A stretch of 64,000 bases of DNA, from assembly GCA_963730585.1 (NCBI GenBank), contig CAVSSL010000010.1:434001-498000 (forward strand), in the 5' to 3' direction. Shown piece after piece: positions 8,901 through 17,119 of the stretch. This stretch comes from Pedococcus_A sp963730585 (lineage in GTDB: Bacteria > Actinomycetota > Actinomycetes > Actinomycetales > Dermatophilaceae). The notes below the pieces were generated by a model, which worked only from the letters and a program-made list of their open reading frames with translations, made no database searches and was not told the origin of the DNA. Position 1 is the stretch's first letter. Each line of letters begins with the position of its first letter. The position numbers and the translations under genes are program-made.

Positions 8901-9697
8901 GCCTGGCCGCCATCGCCGCCGACCGCACGGTCCTCGAGCTCAAGATGTACTTCCGCGAGCGGGAGTCGGTGTTCTTCTCGTTCCTGTTCCCGGTGCTCAT
9001 GCTCTCCCTGTTCGCAGCCGTCTTCGGCGACAGCTTCCGCGAGGGCGGCAGCCCGATGGGTGCGGCGCAGTTCTTCCTGCCGGGCATGGTGGCAGGTGGC
9101 GTGATGCTCACCAGCTTCCAGACGCTCGCGCTGAGCGTGGCGCTGGAGCGAGACGACGGCACCCTCAAGCGACTGCGCAGCACCCCCATGCCGCCGGTGG
9201 CCTACTTCCTCGGCAAGGTGGGCCTGGTCGCGGTGAGCGCGCTCGCCCAGCTGGCCCTGCTGCTGCTTGTCGCCCGCCTCGTGTTCGACGTGCCACTGCC
9301 GTCGTCGCCGTCGGCGTGGGGCACGTTCGCCTGGGTCTTCCTGCTCGGTGTCGCCGCCGGGACGGTGCTCGGCATCGCCTACTCCACGCTCGCCGGGTCG
9401 GCCCGGTCCGCGGGTGCGGTCGTCATCGGGCCCCTGCTGGTGCTGCAGTTCATCTCGGGCGTCTACTTCGCCTACGGCGACATCCCGTCCTGGCTCCAGC
9501 AGGTAGCGGCCCTCTTCCCGCTGAAGTGGGTCGCCCAAGGCATGCGCTCGGTCTTCTACCCTGCAGCCATGGAGACGCAGGAGGTCGCGGGCTCGTGGGA
9601 GCACCCGCTGACCGCGCTCGTGCTGGCGCTCTGGCTCGTGGCCGGCCTGGTGCTGAGCGCGCGCACCTTCACGTGGTTCAAGCGCGGGTCGGTGTGA
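8897..9697 (+). CDS. ABC-2 type transporter permease
   Basis: A 266-residue permease with six hydrophobic segments: FFSFLFPVLMLSLFAAVF, PGMVAGGVMLTSF, ALAQLALLLLVARLVF, TFAWVFLLGVAAGTVLG, AGAVVIGPLLVLQFISGVYF and ALVLALWLVAGLVLSA. GVYFAYGDIPSWLQQVAALFP is the conserved ABC-2 signature region before the last helix. GTG 8897 overlaps the ATPase stop. The cargo is unknown; drugs, lipids or peptides are all possible for this family. A two-component system directly downstream probably regulates or senses through this exporter. Confidence 0.88.
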   Translation: MSLAAIAADRTVLELKMYFRERESVFFSFLFPVLMLSLFAAVFGDSFREGGSPMGAAQFFLPGMVAGGVMLTSFQTLALSVALERDDGTLKRLRSTPMPPVAYFLGKVGLVAVSALAQLALLLLVARLVFDVPLPSSPSAWGTFAWVFLLGVAAGTVLGIAYSTLAGSARSAGAVVIGPLLVLQFISGVYFAYGDIPSWLQQVAALFPLKWVAQGMRSVFYPAAMETQEVAGSWEHPLTALVLALWLVAGLVLSARTFTWFKRGSV

Positions 9698-9712
9698 GCC
9701 GGTGAGTCGACG

Positions 9713-10906
9713 ATGACCTCCGCCGCCGTGGCCCAGGACCGCGACCTCGTCTGGCGCCGCCAGCTGGTCTTCTGGCACATCATCGCCGGCGTCCTCTTCG
9801 CCGTCGCGCTCTACCTCACCGCGATGGACGACCGCGGTCCGCGGCTCGCCGGGGCGGCCTGCGTCACCGGGATCGGCCTGGCGTATGCCGTGTGGGGCGC
9901 CCGGGGCCTGCAGTTCCAGGACCGCCGGCTCGGCGCGACCTACCTCGCCGTGGCATGGCCGCTGTTCCTGGCGCTGATCGCGCTCAACCCCCGCGGCGAC
10001 TTCTACTTCCTGTCCTTCGCGCTGTTCCCGCAGACGTGGGCCCTGCTGAGCCGCCGGTCGGCAGTGGGGGTGACCGTTGCCGTGGTCGCGGGTCTCACGG
10101 TGGTGCGCCTCGCCACCCTGCCGTCGACCTCGTCAGCCCTCATGGCCGTGCTCGTCTCGTCGGCCATCACGCTCGCGCTCTCGTTGGGCATGGGCCTGCT
10201 CATCCACGTGTTGGTCGACGAGATGGAGCGACGGGCCGACACGATCGAGGTGCTGCACCGCACCCAGGCCGACCTGGCGGCGGCGGAGCGGACCCAGGGG
10301 GTGTTCGCCGAGCGTGAGCGCCTCTCCCGCGAGATCCACGACACGCTCGCCCAGGGCTTCACCTCGGTGGTGACCCTGGCCCGGGCCGCTGACGCCGCCC
10401 TCGACCGGGGCGACCTCGCGACGGTCCGGGAGCGGCTGGCCCTGATGGAGTCCACCGCGGCCGAGAACCTCGCCGAGGCACGGCTGATCGTCGCCGCTCT
10501 CACGCCGGGACACCTCCAGAACGGCACCCTGGCCGAGGCGCTGCAGCGGGTGGTCGACACGGCCTCGGCCGAGTCGGGCATCGACGGCACGCTCACGGTG
10601 GTGGGCTCCCCGGGCACCGCAGCGGCCAACTCGGAGGTCGTCGTCCTGCGCACCGCCCAGGAGGCCATCGCCAACATCCGCCGTCACTCCGGGGCGGCCA
10701 CGTTCTCGGTGCGGCTCGACTACGCCGACCCCGAGCGCGTCGGCCTCGAGGTCACCGACGACGGCCGTGGTTTCGACCCGAGCCGTGCCACGTCCGGCTT
10801 CGGCCTCGTCGGAGCCCAGTCGCGGGCGGCGGACCTCGGCACCGAGCTTCTCGTCGACACGACTCCCGGGTCGGGCACCACGCTGCGTGTGAGCGTGCCG
10901 CGATGA
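9713..10906 (+). CDS. Sensor histidine kinase (HisKA_3 / NarL-partner type)
   Basis: A 397-residue membrane sensor kinase. The first 170 residues hold about six membrane segments with short loops and no large external domain, so it may sense an event in the membrane or the neighbouring exporter. A coiled linker (EMERRADTIEVLHRTQADL) leads to the HisKA_3 box ERLSREIHDTLAQGF with His209, then the ATPase motifs AQEAIANIRRHS and DDGRGFDPS. This is the DesK/LiaS-like class that pairs with LuxR-type regulators. The stop overlaps the regulator start (ATGA). Confidence 0.9.
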   Translation: MTSAAVAQDRDLVWRRQLVFWHIIAGVLFAVALYLTAMDDRGPRLAGAACVTGIGLAYAVWGARGLQFQDRRLGATYLAVAWPLFLALIALNPRGDFYFLSFALFPQTWALLSRRSAVGVTVAVVAGLTVVRLATLPSTSSALMAVLVSSAITLALSLGMGLLIHVLVDEMERRADTIEVLHRTQADLAAAERTQGVFAERERLSREIHDTLAQGFTSVVTLARAADAALDRGDLATVRERLALMESTAAENLAEARLIVAALTPGHLQNGTLAEALQRVVDTASAESGIDGTLTVVGSPGTAAANSEVVVLRTAQEAIANIRRHSGAATFSVRLDYADPERVGLEVTDDGRGFDPSRATSGFGLVGAQSRAADLGTELLVDTTPGSGTTLRVSVPR

Positions 10907-11568
10907 GCAATGGCGACGGCGTGAGCCTGCGGCTGCTCGTCGTCGACGACCACCCCGTCGTTCGCGCGGGACTGGTCGCGATGCTCGGCGAGGAGCCCGA
11001 CTTCGAGGTGGTGGGCGAAGCCGCCGACGGCGCCGAGGCCGTCACCCGGGTCGCCGAGCTCCACCCGGACCTGGTGTTGATGGACCTGCGGATGCCGGGC
11101 CTCGACGGCGCCGAGGCGACGGCGCGGATCCACCAAGGTGGCGGGCCACCGGTGCTCGTGCTCACCACCTACGACACCGACGCCGACATCGTGCGCGCCG
11201 TCGAGGCCGGGGCCATGGGCTACCTGCTCAAGGACGCCCCCCGGACGGTGCTGGCCCAGGCGATCCGCGCGGCCGCCCGCGGCGAGACGGTGCTCGCCCC
11301 GCCCGTCGTGGCGCGGCTGGCCGGACGGCTCCGCGCCGGCGCCGCAGCGTCGGCGTCGACGGACCCTGGTCCCGCCCTCACCGCGCGGGAGGTCGAGGTG
11401 CTCGGGTGCGTGGCGCGCGGGCTGTCGAACGCCGAGGTCGGGCGCGAGCTCTTCATCGGGGAGGCGACGGTCAAGACCCACCTCCTGCGCGCCTTCGAGA
11501 AGCTCGGGGTGGCCGACCGCACAGCGGCGGTCACGGCGGCATACCGGCTCGGGGTGCTCGAGCTCTGA
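10903..11568 (+). CDS. Response regulator, NarL/LuxR family
   Basis: A 221-residue regulator. The receiver domain has acidic D15-D16, phospho-acceptor D61 (LVLMDLRMPG), T in VLTTYDT and K in YLLKDAP. The C-terminal LuxR HTH is LTAREVEVLGCVARGLSNAE followed by VKTHLLRAFEKLGVADR. It is translated from an ATGA overlap with the kinase and belongs to the ABC exporter operon 8017-11568. The likely target is the exporter's own promoter before 8017 or lemA, but no operator could be recognised. Confidence 0.92.
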   Translation: MSNGDGVSLRLLVVDDHPVVRAGLVAMLGEEPDFEVVGEAADGAEAVTRVAELHPDLVLMDLRMPGLDGAEATARIHQGGGPPVLVLTTYDTDADIVRAVEAGAMGYLLKDAPRTVLAQAIRAAARGETVLAPPVVARLAGRLRAGAAASASTDPGPALTAREVEVLGCVARGLSNAEVGRELFIGEATVKTHLLRAFEKLGVADRTAAVTAAYRLGVLEL

Positions 11569-11611
11569 CGGGGACTACCTTTGATGTGGGGGGCGCCGGG
11601 AGGGCAACCGC

Positions 11612-12223
11612 ATGACGAACTACGACCTCATGTACCGCTGGGGGATCAGGCCTTGGGAGCGGTACGGGAGAGCGGCGGCAGCAAGCATCGCCGCGCTGCT
11701 CGATCGCGAGGAGGCCGAGCGTTCCCACCCGCTGGGCCGGGCTCTGGACCTCGGTTGTGGCCGTGGCCAGTACACCCCGGAACTGGCGCGCCGGGGGTGG
11801 CAGGCCGTGGGCGTCGACGTCGTCCCGGCCGCGGTCGAGGCCGCGAGGCGCCGGGCCGCGGACGGCGCGACGTACGTCGTCGGAGATGTGACGGACCTGT
11901 CGCCGGCCAGGCTGGGCACCTTCGACTTCTTCCTCGACGTCGGCTGCTTCCAGGGGTTGACCGGTGCGCAGCGCCAGGCTGAGGGCCGCGGGGTCACGGC
12001 CTTGGCCAGCCCCGGGGCCACGATGCTGTTGATGGCCTTCGGGCCCACCCGCCTGTGGTCGTTCCTCGGTGCTGCGGCCCGTGAGGACGTGGCGACCGCC
12101 TTCCCGGGCTGGGACATGCTCGCGACCGAAGCTGCCGACACGGCAGGGCTGGGCTGGCCCCTCAACACGACGGCGCCGCGGTGGTACCGGCTGCGGCGAC
12201 GGGCCGAGCCCCTCATGCCTTGA
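11612..12223 (+). CDS. Class I SAM-dependent methyltransferase
   Basis: A 203-residue single-domain methyltransferase. Motif I is ALDLGCGRGQYTPELA, motif II GVDVVPAAVEAARRR and motif III YVVGDVTDL, with DFFLDVGCFQGL in the post-III region. The Cys in this last segment is typical of small-molecule or thiol/tellurite-type methyltransferases of this class, but the substrate is not identifiable. The N-terminus (MYRWGIRPWER) has no signal peptide. It stands alone between the two-component system and the multicopper oxidase pair. Confidence 0.85.
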   Translation: MTNYDLMYRWGIRPWERYGRAAAASIAALLDREEAERSHPLGRALDLGCGRGQYTPELARRGWQAVGVDVVPAAVEAARRRAADGATYVVGDVTDLSPARLGTFDFFLDVGCFQGLTGAQRQAEGRGVTALASPGATMLLMAFGPTRLWSFLGAAAREDVATAFPGWDMLATEAADTAGLGWPLNTTAPRWYRLRRRAEPLMP

Positions 12224-12445
12224 CCCGCCGCTGAGGCCTGAGGGCTGGGAGCGGATGTCGACGTCCCCGAGCGCCACCAGGGCGGGCCAGCCCGATCGGG
12301 CCCCCTGCCACCACGCCAAAAGGACGAGCGCAGCCTCGCTCCGCTGGTGGTGGCGGTCACCGCTGCACGGCCCCACCATCGGGCCGAGGCCATGGGCAGC
12401 CGATGACCGGACGTGCCCGAGCCTCCCGACAGAGAGGGGCCTCCC

Positions 12446-12925
12446 ATGAGAGGTGTGTACCGGGTCCTTGCGTTCCTGGTGGCGGTGGAGGTCGCGATCC
12501 AGGCGTCGTTCATCGTCTGGGGCGACGCCGGCATGGGTCTGTGGATCGAGGACGGCGGGGTCATCGACAAGGCCACCATGGAGAGCGCGTTCGAAGGCGG
12601 CGAGGCACCGTTCCCGGAGTTCATGGCGTTCCTCTTCCACAGCATCAACGGCATGATGGTCATCCCGGTGATCGCCCTGCTGCTGGTCATCTCGTCGTTC
12701 TTCGCGAAGGTGCCGCGCGGAGTGACGTTCGCGCTCGCCGTGCTCGGCCTGGTGGTCCTCCAGGTGACCCTCGGCCTGTTCGGCCACGTCGTCAGCTTCC
12801 TCGGGGCGCTGCACGGCATCAACGCGCTGGCGCTCTTCTCCACCGCGGCCTGGACCGGGCTGCGCGTGGCGCGGGTGACGAGGCCGGCCCATGTGGAGAC
12901 GCGCACGGACCGCGTTGCCGTCTGA
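12446..12925 (+). CDS. Four-helix membrane protein, DUF6220-like
   Basis: A 159-residue protein with four hydrophobic helices. A histidine in FLFHSINGMM (helix 2) and another in LGALHGINALALF (helix 4) form a repeated H-x-I-N pattern, like paired haem or metal ligands in small cytochrome-b-like bundles. I assign it to the DUF6220 type from memory of that layout. ATG 12446 follows AGAGAGGGG. The last 35 bases overlap the multicopper oxidase start, so the two proteins are translationally coupled and may work together in electron transfer or copper handling. That role is inference. Confidence 0.6.
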   Translation: MRGVYRVLAFLVAVEVAIQASFIVWGDAGMGLWIEDGGVIDKATMESAFEGGEAPFPEFMAFLFHSINGMMVIPVIALLLVISSFFAKVPRGVTFALAVLGLVVLQVTLGLFGHVVSFLGALHGINALALFSTAAWTGLRVARVTRPAHVETRTDRVAV

Positions 12926-14468
12926 GGCGCCGCCCGAGGCGCCGGCTCCGGTCGGTGCCTCGGCAGCGTCGCGCCGGCGTGGCCGCCTCCGGCTGGCGGC
13001 GGCCCTCGCCGCTGCCCTGCTCGTCGTCGGTGCGCTCGGCTGGATGTGGGTCGGCAGCCTGCTGCCCTCGTCCTACGCGGCGACCGACATGGGTCCGGTC
13101 GACACCGGCGGGGCCCTGACCGGTGGCCACTCCCACCTCGCCGGCTCGTCCGGCGGAGCCACACCGGTCGGCGCGGTGCAGTCGAGGGACGTCACGTCCC
13201 TCGTCGAGCGACGTCAGGGCACCCCGGACGTCCGGATGACCATCACGGCACGTCAGCAGCGGGTGACCCTCGCACCCGGCCTGACGCTCACGGCATACAC
13301 GCTGAACGGCACGACCCCGGGACCCACGATCCGCGCCCGCCAGGGTGACCTCGTCGAGGTGACCCTGGTCAACGAGTCGGTGAAGGACGGCGCGACCTTC
13401 CACTGGCACGGCTACGACGTGCCGAACGCCGACGACGGCGTCGCGGGAGTGACCCAGGACGCGGTGAAGGTGGGGCAGTCGCACACCTACCGCTTCGTGG
13501 CCGAGCAGGCGGGCACCTACTGGTACCACTCGCACCAGGTCTCCCACCAGCAGGTCATCAGGGGGCTGCTCGGCGCCCTCGTCGTCACGCCCCGTGCAGG
13601 GATCGGCGAGGACGTCGACGTGCTCGCGCTCTCGCACCTCTACTCCGGCAAGCGGACCGTGCAGGGGAAGACCGGTGACGTGCCCGTGGAGGTGCCCGCC
13701 GGGAAGACGGCCCGGGTGCGGGTGGTCAACACCGACAACGGGATCATGCCGGTCTGGGTGAGCGGGGCCGGCTACGAGGTGGCGGCCATCGACGGCACCG
13801 ACGTCAACGAGCCGACCCCGGTGCAGGGGAGGTCGGTGCTCGTGCCGGCCGGTGGCCGGGTCGACCTGCGCGTCCGCGTGCCCTCGGACGGCGCGGCGAG
13901 GGTCGAGTTCAGCGGTGCGGCGCTGGTGCTCGGACCGGCGGGGTCGTCAGCGGCGGCGACACGTGCCCCGCGCGGGTCCGTCGACCTGCTGTCCTACGGC
14001 TCGCCAGCCCCGCTGTCGTTCGACCCGGGCACCGCCGACCGGCGGTTCGAGTACGCCATCGGACGCCGGCCGGGGTTCGTGGGCGGACGGCCCGGGGTGC
14101 ACTGGTCGGTGAACGGGAAGCTCTACCCCAAGATCCCGATGTTCATGGTGGCCGAGGGTGACGTGGTGCGGGTGCGGATCAGCAACAGCTCCGGCGAGAC
14201 CCACCCGATGCACCTGCACGGCCACCACGTCGTGGTGCTGGCCCGTGACGGCGTGAAGGCGACCGGGAGCCCGTGGTGGACCGACTCCCTCGAGGTCCGC
14301 AACGGCGAGAGCTTCGACGTGGCGTTCGTGGCCGACAACCCGGGCATCTGGATGGACCACTGCCACAACCTGCCGCACGCGCAGGAGGGCCTGATCGCCC
14401 ACCTCATGTACGAGGGCGTGACGACGCCCTACCGGCTGGGGCGGGACTCCGGGAACAGTCCGGAGTAG
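12891..14468 (+). CDS. Membrane-anchored multicopper oxidase (laccase-like)
   Basis: A 525-residue multicopper oxidase. An N-terminal membrane anchor (LAAALAAALLVVGALGWMWV, residues about 34-53) places the cupredoxin domains outside the cell. The four copper motifs are all present: HWHG, WYHSHQ, HPMHLHGHH and HCHNLPHAQEG followed by LIAHLMY, which supplies the type-1 copper methionine. The family oxidises phenols, metals such as Cu(I) or Mn(II), or siderophores, using O2. ATG 12891 overlaps the upstream membrane gene by 35 bases. A later internal start near the anchor would not remove any copper motif. Confidence 0.88.
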   Translation: MWRRARTALPSEAPPEAPAPVGASAASRRRGRLRLAAALAAALLVVGALGWMWVGSLLPSSYAATDMGPVDTGGALTGGHSHLAGSSGGATPVGAVQSRDVTSLVERRQGTPDVRMTITARQQRVTLAPGLTLTAYTLNGTTPGPTIRARQGDLVEVTLVNESVKDGATFHWHGYDVPNADDGVAGVTQDAVKVGQSHTYRFVAEQAGTYWYHSHQVSHQQVIRGLLGALVVTPRAGIGEDVDVLALSHLYSGKRTVQGKTGDVPVEVPAGKTARVRVVNTDNGIMPVWVSGAGYEVAAIDGTDVNEPTPVQGRSVLVPAGGRVDLRVRVPSDGAARVEFSGAALVLGPAGSSAAATRAPRGSVDLLSYGSPAPLSFDPGTADRRFEYAIGRRPGFVGGRPGVHWSVNGKLYPKIPMFMVAEGDVVRVRISNSSGETHPMHLHGHHVVVLARDGVKATGSPWWTDSLEVRNGESFDVAFVADNPGIWMDHCHNLPHAQEGLIAHLMYEGVTTPYRLGRDSGNSPE

Positions 14469-14482
14469 GTGAGTCGAGGAGG

Positions 14483-15160
14483 TCAGTCGCGACCGTCGAC
14501 GAGGTCCTCGACGACCTCCTCGGTCTCCTCGATCGCCACGCGCGCGGCGCTCTTGGCCCGCACGAACTCGATGACCATGGGCACGACCGACACGGCGACG
14601 ATGGCGAGGATCGCCAGCTCGAGGTGCTCCTTCAGCGCCGGGAACGCGTTGCCCAGGAAGTAGCCGAGCAGGGTGATGCCGGTCGCCCACAGCAGCGCGC
14701 CGACGCCGCTCCAGACGAAGAAGTGGCGCCGGTCCATGCGGCTGACGCCGGCGACGACCGTGATGAAGGTCCGCACGATCGGGACGAAGCGGCCGAGGAT
14801 CAGGGCCTTGGCGCCGTGCTTCTCGAAGAAGGCGTGGGTGTCGTCGAAGTACTTCTTCTTGAGGAAGCGACCCTCACGCTCGTAGAGCGGCGCACCGATG
14901 GCGCGGCCGATCTCGTAGCCCGTGACGTTCCCCAGGAAGGCGGCGGCCGTGAGGATCAGGCAGGCCACGACGATGTTGATGTCGATGGACCCCTCGGCGA
15001 TGAACAGACCCACCGCGAACAGCAGGGAGTCGCCCGGCAGGATCGGGAAGAGCAGCCCGCACTCGATGAAGACGATCGCCACGCTCACCCAGAAGAACTG
15101 CCCGCCGAAGCGGTCGAGCAGCCATTGGGGGTCCATCCAGTCAGGGCCGAGGGAGTGCAT
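14483..15160 (-). CDS. DedA/SNARE-associated (VTT domain) membrane protein
   Basis: A 225-residue DedA family protein. Its hallmarks are the re-entrant region FIECGLLFPILPGDSLLFAVG and the motif FGRFVPIVRTFITVVAGVSRM (here LGRFVPIVRTF...), with two more terminal helices. DedA proteins are lipid transporters or scramblases that help undecaprenyl-phosphate recycling and envelope homeostasis. ATG 15160 (MHSLGPDW) is preferred; upstream in-frame sequence looks non-coding. It converges on the multicopper oxidase with only 14 bases between stops. Confidence 0.88.
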   Translation of the reverse strand: MHSLGPDWMDPQWLLDRFGGQFFWVSVAIVFIECGLLFPILPGDSLLFAVGLFIAEGSIDINIVVACLILTAAAFLGNVTGYEIGRAIGAPLYEREGRFLKKKYFDDTHAFFEKHGAKALILGRFVPIVRTFITVVAGVSRMDRRHFFVWSGVGALLWATGITLLGYFLGNAFPALKEHLELAILAIVAVSVVPMVIEFVRAKSAARVAIEETEEVVEDLVDGRD

Positions 15161-15227
15161 CACGTGCCCAAGGGTATGCCGCGCGGCCGCCACCTCCCGA
15201 ATCCTCGCCGTGCCGCGGTGGGGCCAG

Positions 15228-15371
15228 TCAGGCCACGCTGCGGCCGTGGCGGTCCATCGGCCACGTGGTGTGGGTGCGGCCGTCCGGCGCCGTCCAGGTG
15301 CAGATGCCCTCGCTGGAGAGCTCGACCCGCCAGCCGCCAAGTGGGGACGTCTGACAGCCGGGTTCGGTCAT
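15228..15371 (-). pseudogene. Short fragment resembling the C-terminus of a DUF222/HNH endonuclease-like protein
   Basis: On the minus strand, 47 codons from ATG 15371 read MTEPGCQTSPLGGWRVELSS followed by GICTWTAPDGRTHTTWPMDR. The CTWTAPDGRTHTT pattern resembles the short tail of actinobacterial DUF222 proteins with an HNH nuclease, as I remember them. No N-terminal domain precedes it, and in the same frame a stop occurs 54 bases upstream of the ATG. It is therefore either a decayed remnant or a tiny independent ORF. The similarity is a recollection, not a search result. Confidence 0.35.
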
Positions 15372-15438
15372 CCACAAGGACCGGAGAGGCAGCGGGATCT
15401 CACGGAATCACCGACGGTTTCGGGGGGTTGGCCTGCAC

Positions 15439-15855
15439 ATGGGACAGACATCAGAGCCGGGCGGCGTCCGGCAGCTCCGCCTCACGGTCCACGCCGAGGA
15501 CTACGAGCAGGCGGTGGCCTTCTACCGCGACACGCTCGGTCTGCCGGTCGAGCTGCACGTCGAGAGCGAAGGAGGTGCCGAGGTCATGATCCTCGACGCC
15601 GGCCGAGCCACCCTCGAGCTGTGCAACACCGCCCAGGTGGAGCTCATCGACGAGGTCGAGGTCGGTCGTCGGGTCAGCCCCAAGTTCCGCTTGGCGCTCG
15701 AGGTGGTGGATGCCGGCGGCACCACGACGCGTGCGGTGGAGGCGGGCGCCGAGCTGGTCGCAGCGCCCACCCGGACTCCGTGGGACTCGTTGAACTCGCG
15801 CCTCGAGACGCCGGGCGGCATCCAGCTCACGCTCTTCGAGGAGCTTGGCGGCTGA
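15439..15855 (+). CDS. VOC (glyoxalase/bleomycin-resistance fold) protein
   Basis: A 138-residue protein with two beta-alpha-beta-beta-beta modules. LRLTVHAEDYEQAVAFYRDT and LELCNTAQVELIDE mark the first, with GLPVELH between them, and RLALEVVDAGGTTTRAVEAG the second, ending in TPGGIQLTLFEE. VOC proteins bind a metal for lyase, dioxygenase or antibiotic-binding roles. The first-strand metal ligand position is H18 (TVHAE), and E in QLTLFEE is the usual last ligand. The stop is only three bases from the convergent DinB stop. Confidence 0.82.
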   Translation: MGQTSEPGGVRQLRLTVHAEDYEQAVAFYRDTLGLPVELHVESEGGAEVMILDAGRATLELCNTAQVELIDEVEVGRRVSPKFRLALEVVDAGGTTTRAVEAGAELVAAPTRTPWDSLNSRLETPGGIQLTLFEELGG

Positions 15856-15858
15856 GCC

Positions 15859-16413
15859 CTACTGCCCGGTGCGCCCGTCGATGCACTCCCGGAGCAGGTC
15901 GGCGTGGCCGCAGTGCCGCGCGTACTCCTCGACCATGTGCACCAGCACGTCGCGCACGCTGACCGTGTCCCCGTGGTGGTTGACCACCAGCGCCATGTCG
16001 GGGTTGTCGCGCACCCACTGCTCGGCGAACGCGACCTCCTCACGCCACGCGCCCCACGCCTCCTCGACACACGCGGCGTCGCCGACCGCGCCGTCCCAGT
16101 CGGCGTCGGACCGCCGCGGACCCCAGAGCCGGGGAGCGTCCTCCTCGGACAGCACCCGGCGGAACCACGAGCGCTCCACCTCGGCCATGTGCCGCACCAG
16201 CCCCAGCAGGGACATCGTCGACGGAGGGACCGAGCGGGTCGCCATCTGCTCGGGGCTCAGCCCCTCGCACTTCATCTCGAGGGTGAGCCGGTAGTGCCGC
16301 AGGTAGTCGGCGTAGGTGCCGCGCTCGTCCTTGGGCACGTTCTCGTCGGGCTGGCGAGGGTCGAGCTCGGGCTCGACCCACATGTCGGGGTGCTTCCGCG
16401 GCGTCTCGGGCAT
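15859..16413 (-). CDS. DinB/DUF664 family protein
   Basis: A 184-residue four-helix DinB-like protein. The presumed metal histidines are in LGLVRHMAEVERSWF, VVNHHGDTVSVRD and YARHCGHADLLRECIDG, matching the three-His arrangement of DUF664/DinB proteins, several of which are thiol-dependent S-transferases for mycothiol or bacillithiol. The N-terminus (MPETPRKHPDMW) starts at ATG 16413. Its CAT overlaps the possible ATG 16412 of the divergent methyltransferase gene in the palindrome GGCATGCC. Longer starts at 16422 and 16449 would run into that gene. Confidence 0.8.
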   Translation of the reverse strand: MPETPRKHPDMWVEPELDPRQPDENVPKDERGTYADYLRHYRLTLEMKCEGLSPEQMATRSVPPSTMSLLGLVRHMAEVERSWFRRVLSEEDAPRLWGPRRSDADWDGAVGDAACVEEAWGAWREEVAFAEQWVRDNPDMALVVNHHGDTVSVRDVLVHMVEEYARHCGHADLLRECIDGRTGQ

Positions 16414-16432
16414 GCCTGCCATCGTGGTGGTC

Positions 16433-17086
16433 GTGACCGATGAGGACAACCGAGTTGGCGTCGGCCCGTGGCAGGGAGCCTGGCCGGACGACGACCGCTA
16501 CGACCCGGACCTGCTGCGCAACGGCGACAGCCGCAACGTCGTCGACCGCTACCGCTACTGGAGGCTCGAGGCGGTCGTCGCCGACCTCGACACCCACCGC
16601 CACGACTTCCACGTCGCCGTGGAGAACTGGGGCCACGACTTCAACATCGGGTCGGTGATCCGCACGGCAAACGCGTTCAATGCCAAGGCCTTCCACATCG
16701 TCGGCAAGCGCCGGTGGAACCGGCGCGGGGCCATGGTCACCGACCGCTACCAGCACGAGCACCACCACCCCGGGGTGACCGACCTCGTCGCCTGGGCGGC
16801 GACAGCGGGAGGCGACGGACGCGGCATACCGCTCATCGGCATCGACAACCTGCCCGGCTCGGTGCCGCTGGAGACCTATGACCTGCCGCGCGAGTGCGTG
16901 CTCGTCTTCGGACAGGAGGGGCCGGGGCTGTCGACGGAGATGCGGGACGCCTGCGTGGCCGTGCTCGACATCGCGCAGTTCGGGTCGACGCGCTCCATCA
17001 ACGCCGGCGCGGCAGCAGCCATCGCGATGCACGCTTGGGTCCGACGACATGTCTTCGGGCAGCGCCCCTCGAGCGTCGACGGCTAA
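16433..17086 (+). CDS. RNA 2'-O-methyltransferase, SpoU/TrmH family
   Basis: A 217-residue SPOUT enzyme that methylates a ribose 2'-OH in tRNA or rRNA using SAM. The three SpoU motifs are ENWGHDFNIGSVIRTANAF, CVLVFGQEGPGLS and IAQFGSTRSINAGAAAAIA. The residues RTANAF and the SINAGAA loop form the knotted SAM pocket. There is no N-terminal L30e-like domain, so it is closer to TrmH-type tRNA enzymes. GTG 16433 (VTDEDN) avoids overlap with the divergent gene; ATG 16412 is in frame upstream. An octamer here forces an ATA isoleucine codon (16822). Confidence 0.85.
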   Translation: MTDEDNRVGVGPWQGAWPDDDRYDPDLLRNGDSRNVVDRYRYWRLEAVVADLDTHRHDFHVAVENWGHDFNIGSVIRTANAFNAKAFHIVGKRRWNRRGAMVTDRYQHEHHHPGVTDLVAWAATAGGDGRGIPLIGIDNLPGSVPLETYDLPRECVLVFGQEGPGLSTEMRDACVAVLDIAQFGSTRSINAGAAAAIAMHAWVRRHVFGQRPSSVDG

Positions 17087-17119
17087 ACCGGTGGTGGCGC
17101 CACGGCGGGGTGCGGTGGG

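Noticed and set aside
12224..12445. Possible small gene between the methyltransferase and the DUF6220-like gene
   Set aside because: Open frames there lack a ribosome-binding site and any typical codon pattern.
15160..15375. A 71-codon minus-strand frame upstream of DedA
   Set aside because: Its His/Gly/Arg-rich product has no motif, and another frame of the same stretch gives the DUF222-like tail.
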